Shown in pieces: positions 58,801 through 64,000 of a DNA stretch of 64,000 bases. Both the position numbers and the translations under genes were made by a program. Each line of letters starts with the position of its first letter. Position 1 is the stretch's first letter. Under the pieces are notes generated by a model. It was not told the DNA's origin. It saw only the letters and a list, made by a program, of their open reading frames with translations, and did not search any database. The stretch is from Phytohabitans maris (GTDB lineage Bacteria; Actinomycetota; Actinomycetes; Mycobacteriales; Micromonosporaceae): the NCBI RefSeq assembly GCF_031085175.1, contig NZ_JAVHUY010000001.1:124001-188000 (forward strand), in the 5' to 3' direction.

Positions 58801-60003
58801 GACCTGCGCTGGCCGGGGCACGGCGACGCGACCGACGCCGCCCTCGACCCGCAGGTGGTGGCGCTGCACGACGCGATCCTCGCCGCCACCCGGGAGCTGA
58901 GCCCGACGGAGACCTCGCTCAAGCAGAGCGCGACCCGGCTGACCTCCGCGCTCACCGAGCTACAGGCGCAGCTGCCCGCGTCCGGCCTCGACCACCGGCC
59001 GGAGTGGGACACCGACGACGGCGTGATCGTCGTACGGGTCGCCGACGAGCAAGGGCTCAGTCCGGTCGCCCGGTTTGCCGAGCGGATCGCTCGCGAGCGG
59101 GCCGACCAGGAACAGCTGCTCACCGACGCCGAGCAGCGGATCCTCGAGGACGCGCTGCTGGGCCAGCTCGCCCGGCAGATCCACCGCCGTACCATCGAGG
59201 CCCGCGACCTGGTCGAGAGCATGGACGCGCAGATGCGGGCCCGGCGCATGTCGTCCGGAATGACGGTCGGCGTGGGCTGGCGGCTCTCCGACGACCTCGA
59301 CCCGGAGCAGCGCGAGGTCTGCAAGCTGCTGGAGCGCGATCCGGCCCGCCTGGGGCCCGCCCAGCTCACCACCCTCCGCCGGCACTTCGCCACCCGGATC
59401 AAGGCGGCCCGCGCGACCGCGCCCGAGCAGCCGTACCGGGACCTGCTGGCCGACGTCCTCGACTACCGGCGGTGGCGGGTATTCGCGTTCACGCTGCACC
59501 GCCCCGGCGGCGGCACCGAGGCACTCACCCGCGCCCGGCACAGCCAGCTCTCCGGCGGCGAGCAGTCGGTCTCCCTGCACCTGCCGCTCTTCGCGGCCGC
59601 GAACGCCCTGTTCGGCTCCGCCCGCCCGGACGCGCCCCGGCTGCTCGGGCTGGACGAGGCGTTCGCCGGCGTCGACGACAACGGGCGCGGCGAGCTGATG
59701 TCGCTGGCCAGGCAGTTCGACCTGGACCTGTTCATGACCGGGTACGACCTCTGGGCCGCCCACCCGGCGGTGCGCGCTGCCGCCCACTACGACCTGTCAC
59801 ACTCCGCGGTCGAGCACACGGTCTCCACCGTCCTGCTGGTCTGGGACGGCTCCGCGAACGTGGCCGACTTCGACGGAAGCCTCGCCCGCGCCCTCGGCTC
59901 GCCCGAGACCCGTCGCGCACCCGCCGTTTCCGTCGTTTCCGGACCCGGGGCCGTTGATGGGGGCGCGCCCGCACAGCTTGCCCTCGACGGCATGGACGAA
60001 TGA
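55855..60003 (+). CDS. jetC: Wadjet type III SMC-like ATPase JetC (TIGR02680)
   Basis: A protein of 1382 residues. Walker A GPNGSGKT (35-42) in LVLRGPNGSGKTKALEVLFP; long Ala/Arg/Glu-rich coiled coil about 230-1170, broken by a hinge region around residues 560-720; signature QLSGGEQSVSLHLPLF near 1230; Walker B RLLGLDEAFAGVDDNGRGE near 1262. ATG 55855 has TGAGGAG upstream, while the long upstream open frame overlaps jetB. In Wadjet systems this motor extrudes loops of DNA and identifies small circular plasmids for cleavage by JetD. Confidence 0.93.
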   Translation: MPDGRFAPTRAGIINLWDYRDEEFLFAGGWLVLRGPNGSGKTKALEVLFPFLLDGRIEPRRLNPFASEDRTMKSNLLYRGQDVAHSYVWMEFGRAGQYVTIGIGLRAHRHVDRVTRWHFVTEGRVGEDFSLLDADDRPLSRRDLIAQLGADAVRDSPEEYRHLVDARLFGLGPARYEQMLDLVLTLRKPQLAKDLNPVELSRTLQRGLRPVDDHLLVEAAASFDDMEAVARTLEGLVAADAATAAFLAVYSTYLRTHARAAADALSTRRATADERRAALAAAREALAGATTAEEAATNRLHFVDGAPGRLRAHLDSLKSSAAYRSHEQLADLERHVHDLSAAVERSTAVTRTERTAVARRRDEWDRAAAAARDARAAVERLAADLLLDAEAAGIPWSAEDARGDGLATRISARVTARRDDVRAVREHAARLAQAEREHVRAAQDAAAAAAAAEEAERAERRAEAAAGEARRQVGADLDRWERRHADLLAAIALPELAPALRAAVDQAGEAGAQTLKEGYAEATTPAVATRRDTLATLRSRRSSLRDRRAEVAAERARIAAEHDDAPPAALTRPASRDGRAGAPLWRLVRFAEEVNDPEAAAIEAALQAAGLLDAWVHPTTPATATALAAGEQDGYLVALPESRRPAGPILADVLLPEEQDGVPAGQIRAVLASIALADTVTPDAPAPTTIGRSGQYAQDVTLGAYGKAAPEYIGATARAARRAVRIAECDRTLSTLDAEIAGVERERAAIEEVLAAVEAAAADLPSLAPIHTALRELDRAAVTLRTHQQAAAAAAQRLDQALAEQAAAGAALRRVTADRSLPADRVDEVADATARFENQGVRLDTAGPAATRAADAAREAEGRHAEAHDRLVEAQAAQHEATLRYEEKDQAYQTLRAAIGAEAEQVLADVARVEGEVTAAETALADAREEVAAARERCAGARARVELSEQSLADAGKEAHHEALRLRPFSHADLLGLLRCPTDLRWPGHGDATDAALDPQVVALHDAILAATRELSPTETSLKQSATRLTSALTELQAQLPASGLDHRPEWDTDDGVIVVRVADEQGLSPVARFAERIARERADQEQLLTDAEQRILEDALLGQLARQIHRRTIEARDLVESMDAQMRARRMSSGMTVGVGWRLSDDLDPEQREVCKLLERDPARLGPAQLTTLRRHFATRIKAARATAPEQPYRDLLADVLDYRRWRVFAFTLHRPGGGTEALTRARHSQLSGGEQSVSLHLPLFAAANALFGSARPDAPRLLGLDEAFAGVDDNGRGELMSLARQFDLDLFMTGYDLWAAHPAVRAAAHYDLSHSAVEHTVSTVLLVWDGSANVADFDGSLARALGSPETRRAPAVSVVSGPGAVDGGAPAQLALDGMDE

Positions 60004-61196
60004 GCGGGCCGCCTGAGGACCCCGGGTGGGTGCGGCTGCTCGCGGCGGCCCGGCGCAGCCTGGAACGCAGCGGCGGCTCGCTCGACGGCAGCATCTCCGT
60101 GACCGCGCCCACCGAAGCCGAGCGCCTGGTGGTCATCGGTGTCACCGGCGCGCACCGGTCGGCGACCGCGCAGCGGCTGACCGTCTCTTTGGCGGAGCTC
60201 GACGCCTTCCTCCGGGCCGCACACGGCGCCAGCCTCGCCGACGTCCTCTCCGTGACCAAGCCCTTGCGCAACCGGCCGGGCGAGCTCAAACAGGAGGCCG
60301 TCGCCCGGGACGCGCTGCTCTCCATCGCCCGCGAGGGGCGCCACGGCACCGCCGGCTGGTACGAGGAGTGGCTGGAGGGGATGCGCCGCGACGGCACGCT
60401 GACCCGCGTGATCCGCACCGGACTCCCGTTCACGGAGGTCGTCAGGGTCTTGGACGCGCTGCCGGCGGCCGACGAGCCGATGCCCGTCTTCGCCGAACGG
60501 GTCCTCGACGACACGAAGGCCCTTGCCGACGGCGCGGTGCGCGGCCTCGTACTGCGCGCGCTGGCCGCCTGGCAGGAGGTCGCCGCGCCGGCCAACACCG
60601 AACAGGAGCGGGCGCTCTGGGAGTCGGTGGGCGTGGTGCCGGACGACCTCGCCAGCCAGGTCCTCGTGCTCAACCTGCCCGCCTCGGGTGGCCTGGTGGG
60701 CAGCTGGCTCGGCCAGGCAAGGCAGGCCGGCGTACCCATGCGCCTCACCCTCCACCAGCTCCGCCTCGGGCCCCTGCGGCTGGAGTGCGACGAGATCTTC
60801 GTCTGCGAAAACCCGGCGGTGCTGCGCGCCGCCGCCGCGCGGTTCGGCCCGGGGGCGAGGCCGCTGGCCTGCACCGAGGGCACGCCTTCGGCCGCCGCGC
60901 ACCAGCTCCTGCGGTATGCGGCGGACGCGACGATCAGGTGGCGCAACGACTTCGACTGGGTCGGCCTCCGCCTGACCGCCGCCGCGCTGGCCCGCTACCC
61001 GAACGCCGTGCCGTGGCGCATGACCGGCGACGACTACCTGCGGGCCGCCGGATCTGGGCCGGCGTTGCTCGGCACCCGGGCGGAGAGCCCATGGGACCCG
61101 ACGCTCGCGGACGCGCTGAGCCGCGTTGGGCGCGCCGTGATGGAGGAACGCCTGCTCGACGACCTCCTGAGCGATCTCGCACGCCCCCGCCCGTAA
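60000..61196 (+). CDS. jetD: Wadjet type III nuclease JetD (DUF2399/DUF3323, TIGR02679)
   Basis: A protein of 398 residues with a TOPRIM-like nuclease domain at the C-terminus. The metal-binding Glu is in EIFVCENPAVLRAAA (Glu 270) and the DxD pair in RNDFDWVGLRL (about 316-319). The N-terminal part (SVTAPTEAERLVVIGVTG to EVVRVLDALPA) is the TIGR02679 domain. It cleaves the plasmid DNA captured by JetABC. All catalytic residues look intact. Coupled to jetC by an ATGA overlap. Confidence 0.92.
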   Translation: MSGPPEDPGWVRLLAAARRSLERSGGSLDGSISVTAPTEAERLVVIGVTGAHRSATAQRLTVSLAELDAFLRAAHGASLADVLSVTKPLRNRPGELKQEAVARDALLSIAREGRHGTAGWYEEWLEGMRRDGTLTRVIRTGLPFTEVVRVLDALPAADEPMPVFAERVLDDTKALADGAVRGLVLRALAAWQEVAAPANTEQERALWESVGVVPDDLASQVLVLNLPASGGLVGSWLGQARQAGVPMRLTLHQLRLGPLRLECDEIFVCENPAVLRAAAARFGPGARPLACTEGTPSAAAHQLLRYAADATIRWRNDFDWVGLRLTAAALARYPNAVPWRMTGDDYLRAAGSGPALLGTRAESPWDPTLADALSRVGRAVMEERLLDDLLSDLARPRP

Positions 61197-61217
61197 AGCC
61201 GTGCCCCCATCCGTCAT

Positions 61218-61418
61218 GTGTCGGTCGCACAGACTCACCGCCAGGACATGCTGGACCGGCAGCTGCTACGCGACCTGCTCCGCCGTACGTCCGCGGTCCC
61301 GACGCTCGCCGGCGACGGCGTGCTGCCCGCACCGGAGCTGGCCGCCGGGGACCAGTCCGTCGAACCTCGGGTTCGTCCGCGGGCCCCGTCGCGACCGGCT
61401 GAGCGCCGCACCGGGTAG
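61218..61418 (+). CDS. short ORF after jetD, doubtful
   Basis: A frame of 66 codons from GTG 61218 (QTHRQDMLDRQLLRDLLRRTS, then GDGVLPAPELAAGD). The first 45 residues look protein-like; the last 20 are Arg/Pro-rich as in non-coding GC-rich DNA. It may be the truncated start of a lost gene. No ribosome site is seen. Confidence 0.25.
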   Translation: MSVAQTHRQDMLDRQLLRDLLRRTSAVPTLAGDGVLPAPELAAGDQSVEPRVRPRAPSRPAERRTG

Positions 61419-61428
61419 CCTGCCGGCG

Positions 61429-61784
61429 ATGCAGCCCCGCTTCGAAGCTGGAGCGTCGGGTGGTGACCGCCGCCGAGCAGGCGCTGACGCGCCAGCGTTA
61501 CGTGAGTTGGCCGAGCAGATCGGCCGGCTGCTCCCGGGCCGCCCACCGCAGCGGGCGGCGGCGATCAGCCGACACACCGGTACCCGCGGCAGCGGCCGGG
61601 TGGGGCGCAGCGCCGCCGGTCGGGCGCTCGACCCAGACGCCGTGACCCCGGGCTGTGATCGCCTCGGTGCGGCATGAGGACCGCGTTGCCGATGGCCGGC
61701 GTGCCGCGGGAGCGGGCCCGGGAGCGGGCCCGCAACGACATCGACCGGATCCTCGAACGGTGGCGGCGGCCGCTGCTCACCTGA
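61429..61784 (+). pseudogene. decayed DUF2293 gene
   Basis: Pieces of one protein lie in different frames. ATG 61429 opens the gene; LERRVVTAAEQALTRQRYVS is in a second frame; ALRELAEQIGRLLPGRPPQR, then GRVGRSAAGRALDPDAVT, is back in the first; VIASVRHEDRVADG and RARNDIDRILERW are in others, ending at TGA 61782. Order and content follow DUF2293 proteins, whose middle (about 100 or more residues) is missing here. At least two frameshifts and one internal deletion are needed. Confidence 0.65.
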
Positions 61785-61847
61785 TCGCGACGCCCTGCTC
61801 GCCGATGACGATCCAGCGTGAGCAGCCGCCGGCGAGCTCGCTGGCGG

Positions 61848-61941
61848 CTGGTGCGGTGGCCACTAACCTTTGACGGCCCGGGTGACCATGGGGCCGAAGG
61901 TCGCCGGTCACCCCGGTGAACGTTAGTGGCCATCGCACCAG
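61848..61941. repeat. 94-bp element with 20-bp inverted repeats
   Basis: Ends 61848-61867 and 61922-61941 are inverted copies with 19 of 20 matches. The 54-nt centre contains GGTGACC (61881-61887) facing GGTCACC (61906-61912), so the whole element can fold into one long hairpin. It begins 64 nt after the DUF2293 remnant. Confidence 0.7.
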
Positions 61942-62003
61942 GTAGAGGAGTAGGCGCGGCTCGATAGGAAATCGTGGCCCCCGCCCGAACCCGAACGCGC
62001 GTC

Positions 62004-62044
62004 TTGGCCGCGCCCGCGAGGCGCAGGTTACGCTGTGGCAGGCG
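62004..62044 (+). promoter_or_regulatory. promoter of the small basic protein gene
   Basis: TTGGCC (62004-62009) and TACGCT (62029-62034) are separated by 19 nt; the shared motif TGTGGCAGGCG covers 62034-62044, 50 nt before the ATG. Confidence 0.45.
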
Positions 62045-62083
62045 TCGTCCACGCCACCGCGCCGGTCACTTCGGGAGGCTTCG

Positions 62084-62317
62084 ATGCCGGACAATACGAC
62101 GCCTATGGGCGAGCCCGACGAGACGTCGGATGATCGATCTGCGCCCGCTGACGACGCCGCACCGGACGTTCCCGTCTTCGCCAATCGAGCCGAGCGGCGC
62201 GCCAAGGGTAAGGGCAAGTCGTCGGCACAGTCGCAGCCGCACGGCAAGGGCCAGTACCCGGGCGGTCGTGGCCCGGTCCAGAGCCAGCGCCAATGGAGCA
62301 ACCGCCGCACCGGCTGA
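62084..62317 (+). CDS. small conserved actinobacterial basic protein
   Basis: A protein of 77 residues: an acidic half (MPDNTTPMGEPDETSDDRS) then a basic half containing VFANRAERRAKGKGKS and QWSNRRTG. The NRAERRAKGK pattern is familiar from small hypothetical proteins of Micromonosporaceae-type genomes. GGGAGG precedes the ATG. It is probably disordered and may bind nucleic acid. Function unknown. Confidence 0.7.
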   Translation: MPDNTTPMGEPDETSDDRSAPADDAAPDVPVFANRAERRAKGKGKSSAQSQPHGKGQYPGGRGPVQSQRQWSNRRTG

Positions 62318-62437
62318 TGCCCGTTCGCAGGTCGGTCCCGCCCCGGCTGTCGCCGCAGCCTGGACCGCCCGGAGACAGCGCCAGGCCCGTGTCGATGGCG
62401 GGCCGGCCCGCACTCGGGCGCGCCTGGCACGCGTCGG

Positions 62438-62572
62438 GTGGACCTCTTGGAGTCTTACTCGAACCTGCCCGACCTCCGGCGAGAGCTGGAACATGTCCGT
62501 CTGGCACTAGGTCTTGACGGCTCGGAGGGTACGGGTCTCGACGGCCAGGTCACCAAGCTGCCCCCGGCATGA
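62438..62572 (+). CDS. short ORF or C-terminal remnant
   Basis: A frame of 44 residues, VDLLESYSNLPDLRRELEHV then RLALGLDGSEG, helical and protein-like, ending at TGA 62570. A terminator follows 10 nt later. The DNA just upstream reads as a similar helical stretch in another frame (ARTRARLARV), so this may be the end of a frameshifted gene. The start codon is uncertain. The 62318-62437 stretch otherwise shows nothing firm. Confidence 0.4.
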   Translation: MDLLESYSNLPDLRRELEHVRLALGLDGSEGTGLDGQVTKLPPA

Positions 62573-62581
62573 ACGGCGTTC

Positions 62582-62613
62582 AGGCGGAGTTGTCCCTCAG
62601 GGCAGCTCCGCCT
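62582..62613 (+). terminator. terminator after the short ORF
   Basis: An 11-bp stem (62582-62592 with 62603-62613) with one G-U, 10 nt after the TGA. Confidence 0.6.
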
Positions 62614-62659
62614 CGCCATACCCGGCTACGGCCAGCACCTAAGCAAGGAACAAGTACAT

Positions 62660-63127
62660 ATGGAACAGATCAACCAACCGAGAGGAGCCGCGAGGGACAT
62701 CACCACGCATGACGAGCCGGTCATCTACGAGCGCGAAGCCGAGACACCTGTGCCCCTGACCTGCGCCGAGGCCGAGCAGCACAACCCGTACACGCTGCTG
62801 ACCGAACTGCGCGACCACGCGTTGACCGTTACTACCGACGGCGAGCGACCCCAAGATTCCAGCCACCACCTGGCCGAGCTGGCGCTGTCCTCGGCCGTTG
62901 TCGCCTGGTGGTCTCGCTGGCAGCCGCTCTCCATGCACCGGGCCTTCGCAGCCGGTGCATCTCTCGCCGAGGTAGCTGCTGCCGCAGGCACTACTGAAGC
63001 CGAGGCGTACGACCGTTGGGAGCGTTGGGCCGAAAGGCAATCCAAGGTACGGATTGGCGGCAGGCTCAGCGTCGAGCCATCGGAGGTGGCGGCGATTCGG
63101 CGACGGCTGGCCTTCCCGCACCGTTAA
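62660..63127 (+). CDS. hypothetical protein with a helix-turn-helix-like segment
   Basis: A protein of 155 residues; AAGGAA lies upstream of ATG 62660. The N-terminal 50 residues are polar. Residues about 93-125 (MHRAFAAGASLAEVAAAAGT, then EAEAYDRWERWAE) look like a helix-turn-helix, and the end (GRLSVEPSEVAAIRRRL) is basic. Its base composition is lower in GC than the core of the window, suggesting accessory DNA. Its stop overlaps the convergent gene by 4 nt. Confidence 0.65.
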   Translation: MEQINQPRGAARDITTHDEPVIYEREAETPVPLTCAEAEQHNPYTLLTELRDHALTVTTDGERPQDSSHHLAELALSSAVVAWWSRWQPLSMHRAFAAGASLAEVAAAAGTTEAEAYDRWERWAERQSKVRIGGRLSVEPSEVAAIRRRLAFPHR

Positions 63128-63699
63128 GGCACCGGTTCGGCCTGCTTATCAGCGTCCGGTGACAGCTCGGCAATCACGAGCAGGTAATCCATCAGGAGAT
63201 ACGAGCCAGACTTGATGCCCTCATAGTCTACTTCTTTGCCGTCCCACTCCGCGCTTGTGTCCACCTCAATCGAACCCCAAAAGACACCGAGCTTCCGGAC
63301 GATTTCCACGGCTGCGACCAACAAATCGGCACGCACGTCGAACGTGGGATCTATCAGAAGCTTCGGCAGTTCGTGGGCTATCTCCTGCCGGTGCTCCTGT
63401 ATCTGCTCAAGCGTGGCCACCTGCTCCGCGGTGAGCGCACCCATCTCGACCAGCCAGGCACACGACGCACGGTACTTGCTCTTTGGACTGCGGAACAGCA
63501 CGGTCTGCCGGTACCGCTCCTCGTCGTACACATGCTGCCCATCCTGGAAGCCTCGCCAGAAGAACTGATGCACCTTCTCGACAACTTCGGACTTAATCAA
63601 CTCGTAGGCGGACAGGAAGCATCCGGCGCGCGTCAGCGTCAGCGTGACCGCCTCCGGGGATAGTTTGGCACGCAGCAGATCTTCAAACTCCTTTTCCAC
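63124..63699 (-). CDS. hypothetical protein, possibly HEPN-like
   Basis: A protein of 191 residues, mostly helical, without signal or membrane segment. EQIQEHRQEIAHELPKLL contains an R-x4-H motif preceded by a helix, the layout of HEPN domains, many of which are RNases in defence or toxin systems. The rest (LIKSEVVEKVHQFFWRGFQDG, VRADLLVAAVEIVRKLGVFWG) is helical too. This is only a motif-level suggestion. Low-GC codon use for this window indicates acquired DNA. The gap to 63864 holds no gene. Confidence 0.65.
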   Translation of the reverse strand: MEKEFEDLLRAKLSPEAVTLTLTRAGCFLSAYELIKSEVVEKVHQFFWRGFQDGQHVYDEERYRQTVLFRSPKSKYRASCAWLVEMGALTAEQVATLEQIQEHRQEIAHELPKLLIDPTFDVRADLLVAAVEIVRKLGVFWGSIEVDTSAEWDGKEVDYEGIKSGSYLLMDYLLVIAELSPDADKQAEPVP

Positions 63700-63864
63700 G
63701 CGCTCACTGTGACACAGGCAGCCAAACGTGTCCAGCCAGTATTCATTTCACCCAAAGAGAAAAGGTGCCTCCATGTGCCAATAAGGCCCATTGGAAACAC
63801 CTCTCAAGACTCCACCTCGGAGCCTTCATCTATTCAATCACAACTAAATAGGAGAACCAAATGA

Positions 63865-64000
63865 ATGGAACAACACAAGTCACACATCGGAGACTTATTA
63901 CCGATGCGGGCCACCGCTCGCCCCGGCGAGCCGCAGTTCGTTCTCGTGCCACGACCGGCGGGAAGCCTGGCCTGCGGCGACCTGGCGCGGGAACCCGTGC
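63865..64000 (+). CDS. start of an unidentified gene running off the window
   Basis: ATG 63865 follows AGGAGA (63850-63855) and opens a frame that is still open at the end: MEQHKSHIGDLLPMRATARP, then GEPQFVLVPRPAGSLACGDL. Codons 11 and 12 are both TTA (63895-63900), a rare Leu codon in high-GC actinobacteria. An out-of-frame ATG lies 4 nt earlier. Family not recognisable. Confidence 0.45.
   Translation, partial: MEQHKSHIGDLLPMRATARPGEPQFVLVPRPAGSLACGDLAREPV

Overview
The window is very GC-rich DNA with strong third-codon-position GC, GTG starts, ATGA/TGATG gene overlaps, several apparently leaderless genes, twin-arginine and lipobox export signals and LAxTG sorting motifs. Together these indicate a high-GC actinobacterium, most probably of the Micromonosporaceae type; this is an inference from style and gene content, not a database match.

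Region 1 (about 1-22.5 kb) is a cell-envelope and phosphate-type uptake island. After a truncated membrane protein and a DUF1707/FHA protein come a phytase-type esterase, a lipoprotein that joins a solute-binding domain to a VWA domain, and a membrane-anchored partner. Next is a Pst-type ABC transporter (pstC, pstA, pstS, pstB) interrupted by two further large binding-protein-like genes, an LAxTG-anchored Ig-like surface protein with a (Gly-Asp)16 stalk, and a class E sortase homologue that has lost its catalytic Cys and His. Behind pstB are a WxL-type secreted protein and a DUF916 (WxL-interacting) membrane protein that itself ends in LARTG. A small secreted module of about 110 residues occurs three times. 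Three promoters carry three consecutive 11-nt units of PHO-box type (3312-3344, 6140-6172, 7086-7118), which ties the phytase, the surface proteins and the pst genes into one likely PhoP regulon.

Region 2 (22.5-26.7 kb) is housekeeping and small modules: dnaG, a conserved hypothetical, a yefM-yoeB toxin-antitoxin pair with a recognisable operator, and a ROK regulator. Region 3 (26.8-40.6 kb) holds a DrrA/DrrB-type ABC exporter, an exported sugar-phosphate-isomerase-like protein, a second ROK regulator, a ribose-type ABC importer, a Gfo/Idh/MocA dehydrogenase and a large ThuA/glucose-dehydrogenase-like/PKD/carbohydrate-binding secreted protein: a sugar or polyol uptake and oxidation locus.

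Region 4 (40.8-48.6 kb) is an eight-gene, translationally coupled ebo-type cluster: inositol-phosphate synthase, UbiA prenyltransferase, TIM-barrel isomerase, EboA, TatD-like EboB, EboE, EboF-like phosphodiesterase and polyprenyl synthase. It looks like a pathway for a prenylated, inositol-derived small molecule. Region 5 (48.7-52.5 kb) has a sulfotransferase behind a 12-codon leader ORF, a lipoprotein, two membrane or secreted proteins and a methyltransferase.

Region 6 (52.9-61.2 kb) is a complete Wadjet type III anti-plasmid system (jetABCD). Region 7 (61.2-64 kb) is a decayed, lower-GC accessory zone: a broken DUF2293 gene, a 94-bp palindromic element, small hypothetical genes and a gene running off the end that has tandem TTA codons.
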